A stretch of 64,000 nucleotides of DNA from Rahnella inusitata_A (GCF_965118895.1 NZ_CBCPJJ010000022.1:1-64000), one strand, 5' to 3'. Shown: positions 31,962-41,537, numbered from the stretch's first letter. Notes: generated by a model not told the origin, from the letters alone. Translations and numbers: made by a program.

Positions 31962-33710
31962 ATGAATACATCTGTAAATACATTACTTTCCGCGCAATCT
32001 GTCTCTTTCGACACGGCCTTCGGCTCTCTGCTGGCTGAGATTTCCTTCGGCCTGAAAAAAGGCGACCGCATCGGGCTTATCGGCCACAACGGCTGTGGCA
32101 AAAGCACATTGTTGAAAATCCTCAGCGGCGAACTGGCGGCCAGTTCCGGCACCGTCACCCTTTCCAACCAGTGCCTGATGGCACGCATCGAACAACATCT
32201 TCCCGCAGCACTTGCGCATTGTTCGCTGCTCGACGCCGTGCTCAGCCATTTGCCGGACAGTCTGGATCAGCCAGAGCGCTGGCAGGCACAAGTGTTGCTC
32301 GCCACGCTCGGTTTTGATGAAACAGCCTGGGAACTTACCGCCGGGACTCTCAGTGGCGGACAGCATACCCGCCTACTGCTGGCGCGGGCGCTGATCCGTC
32401 AGCCGGATTTGCTGCTGCTTGATGAACCGAGTAACCATCTGGATTTGCCCACGCTGCTGTGGCTCGAAGAGTTTCTGAAAAATTGGGGAGGCAGTTTTGT
32501 GCTGGTCTCCCACGACCGCAGCCTGCTGGACAACGTGACTAACTGCACCTGGATCCTGCGTGATAAAACGCTGCAATTTATTCGTCTTCCCTGCACGCAG
32601 GCGCGACAGGCGCTGGAAGAAAAGGATGCGGCGGATGCGCTGCGCCGCAGATCTGAGCAAAAGGAGATCGACCGCGTGGCGAAAAGCGCCAAACGGCTGG
32701 CGGTCTGGGGCAGCGTGTATGACAACGAAGGGTTGGCGCGCAAGGCCAAGCAGATGGAAAAACAGGTCGACCGGTTGAAGCAAGATCAAACTGAGGTCAC
32801 CGCAGGCAATCTGTGGAAGCTACGTTTAAACGGTGAAGCCTTACCGGCAGATCGCGTACTGGCGTTGTCGAATCTGCATGTCCGCCCTGCGCCGGATGCC
32901 CCGGAGCTGTTTGAGCTGGAAGAAATGCGGGTAAAAAGTGGCGACCGTATCGCGCTGGTCGGTCGCAACGGCGGTGGTAAATCGTCACTTCTGCATACTC
33001 TGTGGCGGGCATTTTGCAATCTGGACAATGCGGAACCCGGCGTGGTCTTTCACCCGCGTGTACGCACCGGTTATTACGACCAGAGCCTGCAACAACTGCG
33101 TGACGACGACAGCCTGAGCGACGCGCTGGTACAGTTCGCTCCATTGACGGAAGAACAGCGAAAAATGGCACTGATTGGTGCGGGCTTTTCTTACATCCGC
33201 CATCAGCAAAAAGTCAGTACGCTCAGCGGCGGCGAGCGCTCGCGCCTGCTGTTTATTGGCCTGACGCTGGCGAACTACTCACTGCTGCTGCTTGATGAAC
33301 CGACGAACCATCTGGATATGGAGGGGAAAGAAGAGCTGGCGGAGACGCTGAAAACTTTCAGCGGCGCGGTATTGCTGGTATCGCACGATCGGCGGTTTAT
33401 CGAGCAAAGCTGTAACCGGTTCTGGCTAATTGACCAACATCGGCTCGGGGAATGGCATGACCTCAAACCAGTCTATGAGATTTTAGCCGGTGTTCCTCAA
33501 GGGACTACTCCCCTGCCCGCGACAGAGCAAAAACCGGAAACGGCGAAAGAGCAGGAAACGCAAGAGGAACGCCTGCTGGCGATGCTGCTGGAGCTGGAGG
33601 GCAAACTGGAGGAAGACCGTGCGCGTAAGCCGAAACACCAGAAACCGGAGTTGCAAAATCAGTGGCAGCGGCAAATCGCCGAACTCAGCGCCATGCTGGA
33701 TTTAACCTGA
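31962..33710 (+). CDS. ABC-F family ATPase (ribosome-acting, possible resistance factor)
   Basis: A 582-residue protein with two ABC ATPase domains and no membrane helices. Domain 1: Walker A GHNGCGKST (41-49), signature LSGGQHTR, Walker B LLLLDEPSNHLD. Domain 2: Walker A GRNGGGKSS (from 334), signature LSGGERSR, Walker B LLLLDEPTNHLD. A charged linker at about 215-275 joins them, and a Glu/Lys-rich C-terminal helix ends the protein. ABC-F proteins act on the ribosome, either as translation factors or by removing antibiotics. It does not look like EttA, Uup, YheS or YbiT in its N-terminus. The attenuator upstream suggests drug-inducible expression; that is inference. Confidence 0.87.
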   Translation: MNTSVNTLLSAQSVSFDTAFGSLLAEISFGLKKGDRIGLIGHNGCGKSTLLKILSGELAASSGTVTLSNQCLMARIEQHLPAALAHCSLLDAVLSHLPDSLDQPERWQAQVLLATLGFDETAWELTAGTLSGGQHTRLLLARALIRQPDLLLLDEPSNHLDLPTLLWLEEFLKNWGGSFVLVSHDRSLLDNVTNCTWILRDKTLQFIRLPCTQARQALEEKDAADALRRRSEQKEIDRVAKSAKRLAVWGSVYDNEGLARKAKQMEKQVDRLKQDQTEVTAGNLWKLRLNGEALPADRVLALSNLHVRPAPDAPELFELEEMRVKSGDRIALVGRNGGGKSSLLHTLWRAFCNLDNAEPGVVFHPRVRTGYYDQSLQQLRDDDSLSDALVQFAPLTEEQRKMALIGAGFSYIRHQQKVSTLSGGERSRLLFIGLTLANYSLLLLDEPTNHLDMEGKEELAETLKTFSGAVLLVSHDRRFIEQSCNRFWLIDQHRLGEWHDLKPVYEILAGVPQGTTPLPATEQKPETAKEQETQEERLLAMLLELEGKLEEDRARKPKHQKPELQNQWQRQIAELSAMLDLT

Positions 33711-33760
33711 TGAGGGGGTGCAATAATAAAAAACCGATGTTAATCAGTCGCTAATATGAA

Positions 33761-33792
33761 GAAAGCCCCAGTAATACATCACCGGGGCTTTC
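33761..33792 (-). terminator. Strong GC hairpin, candidate terminator
   Basis: A perfect 9-bp stem GAAAGCCCC / GGGGCTTTC. It sits 50 bases after the ABC-F stop; on the minus strand it is followed by TTCATATT, so it may end a minus-strand transcript. On the plus strand the following AGGTTACT is not T-rich. Confidence 0.5.
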
Positions 33793-34320
33793 AGGTTACT
33801 ACCAATTTAATATTTAACATTCATCAACTTAATTACTTAACTCTACTTCTCATGATGCACATATTTTCACAGGATATATTGGTTACTGATTTACTGCTGT
33901 CCTCCTAGAGTTTTATGGAATAAGCGTTTCATCCTGCTAATTTCATTAAGACAATTCCTTAAGAGTTGACTTAATGAGTACATCGCCCTCGCGATATATA
34001 CTCTTTGATGCGTTACCTTACTCTCTTCGCGACATTCTCGATTTCATACTTACGTACCCAATCGCGAACATTACTCTTAACAACAAGGCCTTACATCATC
34101 GCGTTGTGTTCCACATCATGCGATTGCTGTACTTAACTTCGAGGCCTGACATCCTCTTCTCACGTGACTAAGTATTTCAGCCCGGTGTTGAAGAACCCAT
34201 CCAAAATATGTCGTGGCCTTCATCGCATCTATTTACTGCTGACTTACTTTGATACTCACTTCTCGGTAATACACGCCGGTTAATAAATCTCTTACTCATC
34301 TCCTCTCCAGCGTTAAGTTC
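33793..34320 (-). ncRNA. Possible minus-strand transcript rich in mini-ORFs
   Basis: A promoter-like pair lies upstream (TTGACA 34344-34349, 16 bases, TAGATT 34322-34327, minus strand) and a GC-rich hairpin downstream (33761-33792). In between are several short ORFs with fair ribosome sites: 40 codons from ATG 34299 (GGAGAGGAG directly upstream), and 30 codons from an ATG near 33982 ending MKRLFHKTLGGQQ. No long ORF exists. The RNA is purine-rich, with partly repeated AGGCCT...GTTAAG blocks (near 34085 and 34142). It could be a regulatory RNA, a set of microproteins or nothing. Confidence 0.25.
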
Positions 34321-34321
34321 T

Positions 34322-34349
34322 AATCTACTCGTTATAAACCGGGTGTCAA
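34322..34349 (-). promoter_or_regulatory. Candidate minus-strand promoter
   Basis: On the minus strand, a consensus -35 TTGACA (34344-34349) and a -10 TAGATT (34322-34327; 4 of 6) with 16-base spacing. It points away from mtr. Confidence 0.4.
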
Positions 34350-34537
34350 CACTGTATTTTAGTACAGGTTTATATTTATTATTTATATTAGAAAACGTAA
34401 TGAAATCTGTGATGTAAACCCATTTATTGATGTATTTTTAGACGGTTTTGAGTATCAGCCCCGAAGAGTCGCTTAATAAACAGGCAGATCGGACAGCAAG
34501 TTCAAAAGTATCAGGTAAGCGGATGTATTGCCCTGAC

Positions 34538-34555
34538 GTACTATCACACTAGTTC
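34538..34555. promoter_or_regulatory. TrpR-like operator of mtr
   Basis: Read on the minus strand, GAACTAGTGTGATAGTAC matches 14 of 18 bases of the trp operator GAACTAGTTAACTAGTAC, with mismatches only in the centre. It lies about 150 bases before the mtr start. E. coli mtr is repressed by TrpR, so the site fits the gene. Confidence 0.6.
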
Positions 34556-34707
34556 ATGGTGTACATGCATCGCCATTTGCACTATATTATCGCGCTTAAG
34601 GTCAGAGCCGCAGGATAAACGCACGGTAACTGCCTCCACAACTCATCCATTCTTTTACAGCAATTCTTGAAATGAATCGTGATAAAAGCCACGCGAGGAA
34701 CCGCACT

Positions 34708-35952
34708 ATGGCGACGCTTTCCACAGAAGCCCCACTCCGCTCCGTCTTTGGCGGCGCAATGATTATTGGTGGCACCATCATTGGCGCGGGCATGTTTTCG
34801 TTGCCGGTGGTGATGTCCGGGGCCTGGTTTTTCTGGTCAGTCGCCGCGCTGGTATTTACCTGGTTCTGTATGTTGCATTCAGGGCTGATGATCCTCGAAG
34901 CCAATTTGAATTACCCGATTGGATCCAGCTTCAATACCGTCACCCGCGATTTGTTGGGCAAAGGGTGGAACCGGCTGAACGGCCTCACCATCGCTTTCGT
35001 GTTGTACATTCTGACCTACGCCTATATTTCAGCGAGTGGATCGGTTATTCAGCATACGATGCGCGAGATGTCAGTGAACGTTTCCCCGCGTCTCGGCGGA
35101 TTGCTGACCGCGCTGGCGGTGGCGTTTATCGTCTGGCTGAGCACCCGCGCGGTCAGCCGCATGACGGCTATCGTGCTCGGCGCGAAAATCATCGCGTTCT
35201 TTCTCACCTTTGGCAGCCTGCTGTGGCATGTGAAACCGGTAAATCTGCTTAACAGTGCGGAGATCAATCCGGGTTATATGCCTTATGTACTGGCGACGTT
35301 GCCTTTTTGTCTGGCGTCGTTTGGTTATCACGGCAACGTGCCAAGCCTGATGAAGTATTACGGCAAGAACCCGCAGGTCATCAAAAAATGTTTGCTGCTG
35401 GGCACGCTGATGGCACTCGGGCTCTATATCATCTGGATGCTGGGTACGATGGGCAATATTCCACGCCCGGCGTTTATTGGCATCGCCGAGCGCGGCGGGA
35501 ATATTGATGTGCTGGTGCAGTCGCTGAGCCAGATCCTCAACAGTGAAGGGCTCGACTTACTGCTGACGATCTTCTCGAATTTCGCCGTCGCCTGTTCCTT
35601 CCTCGGCGTAACGCTGGGGCTGTTCGATTATCTGGCGGATTTGTTCAAATTCGACGACAGTAAAACCGGCCGCTTCAAGACCGCGCTGGTGACCTTCATC
35701 CCGCCGATGATTGGCGGCGTTATCGTCCCCGATGGATTTATTTATGCCATCGGTTTCGCCGGTCTTGCCGCCACGGTCTGGGCGGTGATTGTGCCTGCGC
35801 TGATGGCACGAAAATCGCGTAAACGCTTTGGCAGCCCGCGTTATCGCGTCTGGGGCGGCAATAAAATGATCGCGCTGGTGCTGGTGTTCGGCGTGCTTAA
35901 TGCCGTGGTGCATATTTTATCGAGCGTGGATTTACTGCCTGTTTATCGTTAA
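34708..35952 (+). CDS. mtr: Tryptophan-specific transporter Mtr
   Basis: A 414-residue HAAAP-family permease with about 11 helices that imports tryptophan with protons. Length equals that of E. coli Mtr and the sequence matches closely: IIGGTIIGAGMFSLPVVMSG, MLHSGLMILEANLNYPIGSS, SFGYHGNVPSLMKYYGKNP, and the ending VHILSSVDLLPVYR. I chose ATG 34708 (product MATLSTEAP..., AGGA eight bases upstream) over the in-frame ATG at 34672. A TrpR-like operator lies upstream. Confidence 0.93.
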   Translation: MATLSTEAPLRSVFGGAMIIGGTIIGAGMFSLPVVMSGAWFFWSVAALVFTWFCMLHSGLMILEANLNYPIGSSFNTVTRDLLGKGWNRLNGLTIAFVLYILTYAYISASGSVIQHTMREMSVNVSPRLGGLLTALAVAFIVWLSTRAVSRMTAIVLGAKIIAFFLTFGSLLWHVKPVNLLNSAEINPGYMPYVLATLPFCLASFGYHGNVPSLMKYYGKNPQVIKKCLLLGTLMALGLYIIWMLGTMGNIPRPAFIGIAERGGNIDVLVQSLSQILNSEGLDLLLTIFSNFAVACSFLGVTLGLFDYLADLFKFDDSKTGRFKTALVTFIPPMIGGVIVPDGFIYAIGFAGLAATVWAVIVPALMARKSRKRFGSPRYRVWGGNKMIALVLVFGVLNAVVHILSSVDLLPVYR

Positions 35953-36008
35953 TAAAGAGTGGAAGAGAAAGCCCGTTCTGACGACGGGCAGTACTCATGC
36001 CACTAAAT

Positions 36009-37031
36009 TCATGCCTCTGAAGACGCCGGATGCCGCCAGTGCAGCTTCGGCGCAAGATAACAGCGCAACTCCTGCGGCTGCTGCTCATTAATAAGACCGA
36101 TCACCACCTCAAAACAGTGCATCGCCAGTTCGCGGCAATCCTGTGCGACGGTATCGATTTTCACGGAAAGGGAATCGTAGAGATAATGGTCGTCGAAGCT
36201 GCACAGATGGATATCACTTTCCAACAGCTTGTGCTGGCTCATATAGCGCAACACCCCTTCCATCAGCCCGCAAGACGCCACGTACAGTGCTTTTGGCGGC
36301 CTTCCGAGACGCGCACAGAGATTGGCAAACATCTCGTAGCCGGAGCTCGGATGGTAATTGCCGTACATAATCCACTCGGGTTTCAGCGTCACACCGGCGC
36401 GTTCTAAGCCGAGCTGATAGCCCGCCAGACGGTCGCGCGTCGGGGAAATGCGCGGCTGTCCGCCGAGAAAATAGAATTCATCAGAGTGATTTTTCGCCAC
36501 ACGGGCGACCAGTTCGGCGGAAGATTCTATGGCTTCACAGACCACCAGCGGCAGTTCGGTATCCTGCATATGCCGGTCGAACAGCACCACCGGCAATTGC
36601 TGGCTGATTTTGACGTATTCCGCATCATTGAGCATGCTCGAAGCCACGATCAGACCATCGACCTGACGCTGGATCAGATTGTTCACCACCATCGTTTCCT
36701 GACTGGTATTTTCATCCGTACAGGCGATCAGCAGTTGCATACCGTTTTCACGACACAGCGTTTCCAGCTCATTGGAACAGGCGGCGAAACCGTAGTTGGT
36801 CATTTCCGGCACCACCAGCCCCAGCGTATAGCTGCGCACCGCATTGAGAGAACGGGCGTGAATACTCGGCTGATAATGCTGCTCCGCCGCCACCGCGAGC
36901 ACGCGATCGCGGGTGCTGTCGGAGATGCGAAACTTTTTGCTATGCCCGTTGAGCACCTGGCTGGCAGTCGATTTCGACACGCCAGCCAGTTCGGCTATGC
37001 CACTGATAGTGATGCGTTTGGTCTTTTTCAC
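36009..37031 (-). CDS. scrR: Sucrose operon repressor ScrR
   Basis: A 340-residue LacI-family repressor. The HTH is at residues 6-30 (RITISGIAELAGVSKSTASQ) followed by the hinge, and then the sugar-binding domain with SPTRDRLAGYQLGLERAG and GNYHPSSGYEMFANLCARLG, blocks shared with Klebsiella ScrR. Inducers of ScrR are fructose and fructose-1-phosphate. It is the last gene of the scrYABR unit, 30 bases behind scrB. Operator-like sequences are found at 41538-41570 and 41688-41703. Confidence 0.92.
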   Translation of the reverse strand: MKKTKRITISGIAELAGVSKSTASQVLNGHSKKFRISDSTRDRVLAVAAEQHYQPSIHARSLNAVRSYTLGLVVPEMTNYGFAACSNELETLCRENGMQLLIACTDENTSQETMVVNNLIQRQVDGLIVASSMLNDAEYVKISQQLPVVLFDRHMQDTELPLVVCEAIESSAELVARVAKNHSDEFYFLGGQPRISPTRDRLAGYQLGLERAGVTLKPEWIMYGNYHPSSGYEMFANLCARLGRPPKALYVASCGLMEGVLRYMSQHKLLESDIHLCSFDDHYLYDSLSVKIDTVAQDCRELAMHCFEVVIGLINEQQPQELRCYLAPKLHWRHPASSEA

Positions 37032-37061
37032 TGCGCCATATTCTATTGTCCGGAAAGGTTT

Positions 37062-38471
37062 TTATTCTAACACGCAATCCGTCAACGACCAGTGGCGCAG
37101 CGCAATCTGCCCCTCACCGCTGAGGGTTAACCGTGCCGGCAGTGCAGGAAAATAGCGTGAAGACATTACTGCATCACCCTCATTAATGAAGATCTCCACG
37201 CTGGAACTGTCGCACAACAGGGTGAGATGACGTAACGCGCCGCGCCAGACGCGCTGCTCCGGTTCGCCGGTGCGACGGTTTATACGCGAAAGTCGTAGCC
37301 ATTCGCCGTCCCAGGCGAGCGTCATGTTTCCGCCCAGATCGGCGCTGAACGGCTGCTCAGTCCCGAGAGTGACTTCCGCACGTGTAATGTCCCACACCGG
37401 CGCGTCCTGCGCGATACCCTGCCAGGCCTGTTCTTCGCCGCGTAACTGCTGAAGTTCGCGCGCCGGACGTTGAATAATTTTACCGTTTTCAAGCGTCAGC
37501 TCGCGCGGACAGGTCATGGTGTGCAGCCAGCCCTGCCCGATGGTCGGCTGGTAAAACTCATCGCCGTCGGGGACGCCCATCCAGCCAATCAGCAGGCGTC
37601 GGCCGTCGTCAGTGTGCGTAGTTTGCGGCGCATAAAACTCGAACCCGAGATCCAGCTCGTGGAAATCGCCGTGCGGAAACTGCCCCGTGGCGTAGTCCAG
37701 CTGCCCGACAAAATACCCGGACTGGAAGGTATTCTGGTAGCGGTCGGGTTGCGACGCCAAGCCCTGCGGGCAGCAGATCAGCACGTCGCTGCCGGTGATG
37801 CTGAACAGATCCGGGCATTCCCACATGTAGCCGAATTCCCCCAGCCCGTTCAGACCGGAACCGGCGATTTCACCGAGCGATTCCCACGCCAGCAAATCGG
37901 CAGATCGCAGCAACAGCACCTTGCCTTGCAGGCTGAGATCCTGCGCGCCAAGCACCATGTACCACTGGCCATCGTGCCGCCAGACCTTCGGGTCACGCAC
38001 GTGGCCGGTGTAACCGGCGGGCAGATCCAGTACTGGCCCGGTTTTCTCAAATTCACCGTGCCCGTTTTCACGCGCCAGACACTGAAAGGCCGTGCGGCTG
38101 CCGTCCGGATATTTCACGTTACCGGTATAAATAAGCGTCAGCTGGCCGTTGTCCACCACCGCTGAACCGGAATAGCAGCCGTGAGATTCGTACTCTTGCG
38201 CCGGTGCCAGCGCCAGAGGCTCATGCCGCCAGTGGAGTAAATCCGCCGAGCTCCAGTGCCCCCAGAACTTCGCGCCGTGCGCGCAGGCCAGCGGATTCCA
38301 CTGATAGAAAAGATGATAGCGTCCGTTATGCTGCACAAATCCGTTCGGGTCATTGAGCAAACCGACCGGCGGCGCAAGATGCCAGCCGGGGCGGTACGGA
38401 TCGCAGGCAGCCTTCACCTGCCCCGCCACCACGCTGCGCAGCGCCTGTTTCAGCAGACTGACTTCCGACAT
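37062..38471 (-). CDS. scrB: Sucrose-6-phosphate hydrolase ScrB
   Basis: A 469-residue GH32 enzyme that splits sucrose-6-phosphate, delivered by ScrA, into glucose-6-phosphate and fructose. Motifs: LLNDPNG with nucleophile D41, HVRDPKV with D160 stabilising the transition state, and WECPD with acid/base E218. The C-terminal beta-sandwich ends near VEIFINEGDAVMSSRYFP. Length is normal. The ATG overlaps the scrA stop by one base (TAATG), so translation is coupled. It is followed by scrR. Confidence 0.94.
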   Translation of the reverse strand: MSEVSLLKQALRSVVAGQVKAACDPYRPGWHLAPPVGLLNDPNGFVQHNGRYHLFYQWNPLACAHGAKFWGHWSSADLLHWRHEPLALAPAQEYESHGCYSGSAVVDNGQLTLIYTGNVKYPDGSRTAFQCLARENGHGEFEKTGPVLDLPAGYTGHVRDPKVWRHDGQWYMVLGAQDLSLQGKVLLLRSADLLAWESLGEIAGSGLNGLGEFGYMWECPDLFSITGSDVLICCPQGLASQPDRYQNTFQSGYFVGQLDYATGQFPHGDFHELDLGFEFYAPQTTHTDDGRRLLIGWMGVPDGDEFYQPTIGQGWLHTMTCPRELTLENGKIIQRPARELQQLRGEEQAWQGIAQDAPVWDITRAEVTLGTEQPFSADLGGNMTLAWDGEWLRLSRINRRTGEPEQRVWRGALRHLTLLCDSSSVEIFINEGDAVMSSRYFPALPARLTLSGEGQIALRHWSLTDCVLE

Positions 38472-39841
38472 TATTCACTCTCCGTTTTGTATTTCAGCAG
38501 CAGGGAAAGCAGGAACGCGCTGCCGAAGGCAATCACTAAGCCGATGAGATAGCTGAGCATCGAACTGGCCTGCACAATCGCCAGCCCCGGAATACCCGTC
38601 AGGCCCACGGCGGTCATGTTGACGTGCATCGCTACTACCCATGCTCCCCCCAGCGCCCCCCCGGCTAAGGCGGCAATGAACGGTTTCATAAAGCGCAGGT
38701 TGATACCGAAAATCGCCGCTTCGGTAATGCCCAACATGGCCGAGAAGGCAGACGGCACGGCAATTGCTTTAATTTTTGCATCACGTGTTTTGAAGTATAC
38801 CGCCAGACAGGCCCCCCCCTGTGCCACGTTCGCCATCGACCAGATCGGCAACAGGAAATTCACGCCGATGCTCGGGTTGCCCAGCAGCCCGGCTTCAATC
38901 GCGTGAAAGCTGTGGTGGATCCCGGTGATGACAATAACCGAATACAGCCCGCCAAAGATAAGCCCCGCTACCCAGCCCGCGTGGGTGATCAGCGTACTGA
39001 GGATAAAGGAGATGCCGTCGCCGAGCGCACGACCGGCCGGGCCGATAATCAGGAATGCGATAAAGCCGGAGATGATGACCGTGAGGAACGGCGTCAGGAT
39101 CAGATCCAGCGCGTCGGGAATCACTTTGCGCAGACGCTTCTCGAGAAAGCTCATAAACCAGACAGCCAGCAGCACCGGGAATACCGTGCCCTGATAGCCG
39201 ATCATCGCAATCTCCAGCCCGAAGAAATTCATGGTGTGGAAACCGCTGGCGACACCCCAGGCGTTGGTCAGCGCGGGGTGCGTCAGAATGCCGCCGAGCG
39301 TCGCGCCGAGGAAGGGGTTACCGCCAAATTCACGCGCGGCGGTGAAACCGATGAGGATCGGCAGAATAATGAACGCCGCCGAACTGAACATGTCGAGCAT
39401 GATAAAAATCGCGCTCTCCGGGTTCGCCCAGCCGTAGGTTTTCACCATGCCGAGCAGCCCCATCAGCAGGCCGGAAGCCACGATTGCCGGAATGATCGGC
39501 ACGAAAATGTTCGACAGCACCCGCGCGATGCGCTGGAACGGGTTCAGTTTTTGCGCCGCAATGTTAGCCGCTTCGGATTTGCTCGATTCACCGATGCCCG
39601 CCACTTTGATGAACTCGCCGTGGACTTTGTTCACCAGCCCGGTACCAAAAATAACCTGGATCTGCCCGGCGTTGCTGAAGCAACCCTTCACGCCTTCCAC
39701 TTTTTCGATGGCGCTTTTGTTAACCAGACTGTCATCCACCAGCACCAGCCGCAGACGCGTCGCACAGTGTGCGGCGCTGGCGATATTGTCTTTGCCGCCC
39801 AGCAAAGGGAGCAGTTCTGTCGCAATTGCATTGATATTCAT
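38471..39841 (-). CDS. scrA: PTS sucrose-specific EIIBC, ScrA
   Basis: A 456-residue PTS permease that imports and phosphorylates sucrose. The EIIB domain (1-90) has the phosphorylated Cys in SAAHCATRLRL (C26); the EIIC domain follows with about ten helices. There is no EIIA part, so the glucose EIIA must serve, as in other enterobacteria. I chose ATG 39841 (AAGGA six bases upstream; product MNINAIATELLPLLGG) over the longer frame from 39895. scrY lies upstream in the same operon, scrB downstream with a one-base overlap. Confidence 0.94.
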   Translation of the reverse strand: MNINAIATELLPLLGGKDNIASAAHCATRLRLVLVDDSLVNKSAIEKVEGVKGCFSNAGQIQVIFGTGLVNKVHGEFIKVAGIGESSKSEAANIAAQKLNPFQRIARVLSNIFVPIIPAIVASGLLMGLLGMVKTYGWANPESAIFIMLDMFSSAAFIILPILIGFTAAREFGGNPFLGATLGGILTHPALTNAWGVASGFHTMNFFGLEIAMIGYQGTVFPVLLAVWFMSFLEKRLRKVIPDALDLILTPFLTVIISGFIAFLIIGPAGRALGDGISFILSTLITHAGWVAGLIFGGLYSVIVITGIHHSFHAIEAGLLGNPSIGVNFLLPIWSMANVAQGGACLAVYFKTRDAKIKAIAVPSAFSAMLGITEAAIFGINLRFMKPFIAALAGGALGGAWVVAMHVNMTAVGLTGIPGLAIVQASSMLSYLIGLVIAFGSAFLLSLLLKYKTESE

Positions 39842-39915
39842 AATGTTCCTTGTCTTACCCTGTGTGACAGCGCCTGGGTAACTCAGGCGCGTCATGATGA
39901 TTCAAACCCTGTTTA

Positions 39916-41502
39916 TCAGAACCAGGTTTCCATCTGGATCCCGAAGTTCCACTGTCCACCGGAGGTGAACCCGTCCGTGCCGAACGAATCGCTGGAAGAA
40001 TAGCTGTCCAGCTTGTGGCTCCAGTCCATATAACTGGCGAAGAAGCGGATTTCCGGACGGCTCAGCATGTCGCTGATATCGCCCACTTTGAACGTCGGCG
40101 CGAACGTCAGTTTGTAGAATCCGCCTTTCACGTTGTTGTTATCTTTGTAGCCCTGCGGATCGAGATCCATATACTGATAGCTGCCTTCATAGGCCAGTTC
40201 GAAGTTTTCGGTGATCTGCTGAATCAGACGGGTGTTGAAGGTCAGCCACTGGTAATCATCGCCGGAAACATAACGGTCTTTACTTTGCTGGGCGAGGATC
40301 GCCGGAGCGATACTCCAGTTTTTACTCAGCGGCGTGATGCCGTAGGTCGCCAGGCGCACAGTGCTGGCATCGTCGGTCAGATGTCCATCCGAACCGAGCA
40401 CTTTCACTTCTGCCCCTAAGCCGTGCCCGTACAGCAGCGCGGTGGTCGATGTCCCTTCGCGCAGGCCGTAGAAGCTCTCGCCGTGGTACGCCAGCATCGT
40501 ATGGAAACCGGTATCCGCCGCGTTAGTGATGCCCTGCGTGCCGGTGTTTTCACGATCCTGATTATTTTTGGCGCGTAGCCCGCTGACCATCCATTGGAAC
40601 GGTCCGGCATAGTTATTCGCCGTGACAATGTAGTTCTCAATGCGCGTGTCGTCATCGCTGTTGTTGTTATCGTCGAGATCGTCAAAGTTGCGCCCGTAAA
40701 GCGAGAAGTTACTTTTCAGGTCCTCGCTCCACTTCACGTCATAAATCCCGCCGCCGGTACCGGCGAGGAAAATAATGTCGGAATCCAGAAAATGAATATC
40801 GAAGTTATCGCGGTCGAAGCGTTTTCCTGCCCACAGCGTCGAGTCTTTCCAAGGGCCAGTAAAGGTCGGCAAAGAGCCGAGTTCGACAAACGCCTGACGA
40901 ATATTCAGCTCGCTGGTGGCACCGGTCCAGTCGTTGTAGCTGCGCTGCCCGTCCGCCAGCATCACTTTATAGCGTGAGGTCGCGCCGCTGGCCATTGTCT
41001 GGTTGTGCTCAAGATTGACTTCTACGTAAGTGTTATTTTCGTTGCCCAGACGCCCGACCGCACCGCCGGTTTGCCCGGCTGGCGTGACGTAAGGACCACT
41101 TTCTGTCGAAGTACCGGAATCATTCATGATGACGCCGGAACGCGCGTAACCGGTAAATTTAAATCCGCTGTTGTCGCTGTCACTGCTTTTGGTATTACTG
41201 GCTAACGTTTCAGTACGTTTAGCTACGTCGGCAGTTTGTTGCTGGGTGATTTCAGCCGTTTTGGCCACCTGCCGGGTTTGCTGTTCATTACTGGCGGTGC
41301 GTGTCTCGAGTTGTTTAACCTGTTGTTCTGCCTGCGTCGCGCGGGCTTCGGCTTTCGCAGCGCGGCTTTCAGCCTGCTGCAAACGTTTTTCCATAGCATT
41401 GAAGCGGGCTTCAATGGCACTGGCGGAAATGTCGGCACCCTGAGCCGCAGAAGAAAGAATAAGTCCAACAGCAACAGCCAGATAGCGAGGTTTCATCATC
41501 AT
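39916..41502 (-). CDS. scrY: Sucrose porin ScrY
   Basis: A 528-residue outer-membrane porin of the LamB/ScrY family. A signal peptide ends at AAQG-AD (about residue 23). Residues 25-110 form a periplasmic coiled coil (RLQQAESRAAKAEARATQAE), the feature that separates ScrY from LamB. An 18-strand barrel follows and ends with Phe (WNFGIQMETWF), as required for BAM-dependent insertion. AAGGA lies before ATG 41502. First gene of scrYABR. Two ScrR-like operators precede it. Confidence 0.93.
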   Translation of the reverse strand: MMMKPRYLAVAVGLILSSAAQGADISASAIEARFNAMEKRLQQAESRAAKAEARATQAEQQVKQLETRTASNEQQTRQVAKTAEITQQQTADVAKRTETLASNTKSSDSDNSGFKFTGYARSGVIMNDSGTSTESGPYVTPAGQTGGAVGRLGNENNTYVEVNLEHNQTMASGATSRYKVMLADGQRSYNDWTGATSELNIRQAFVELGSLPTFTGPWKDSTLWAGKRFDRDNFDIHFLDSDIIFLAGTGGGIYDVKWSEDLKSNFSLYGRNFDDLDDNNNSDDDTRIENYIVTANNYAGPFQWMVSGLRAKNNQDRENTGTQGITNAADTGFHTMLAYHGESFYGLREGTSTTALLYGHGLGAEVKVLGSDGHLTDDASTVRLATYGITPLSKNWSIAPAILAQQSKDRYVSGDDYQWLTFNTRLIQQITENFELAYEGSYQYMDLDPQGYKDNNNVKGGFYKLTFAPTFKVGDISDMLSRPEIRFFASYMDWSHKLDSYSSSDSFGTDGFTSGGQWNFGIQMETWF

Positions 41503-41537
41503 TTTTATCCTTCAGAGGAAGCTTTATTATTATGAGT

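Larger units (their letters stand above)
33711..34707. other. 1-kb region without a recognised gene, before mtr
   Basis: Contains a hairpin at 33761-33792 (listed), a possible minus-strand transcript (listed), a TrpR-like operator (listed) and AT-rich sequence at 34350-34450. A 65-codon plus-strand ORF at 33974-34171 has no good ribosome site and is probably not a gene. Confidence 0.5.

Noticed and set aside
33974..34171. A 65-codon plus-strand ORF after the ABC-F gene
   Set aside because: No good ribosome site, poor codon pattern and no recognisable product; the opposite strand looks more interesting.
38903..40003. A 366-codon frame on the plus strand
   Set aside because: It is antisense to scrA and the start of scrY, both clear genes; product has shadow composition.
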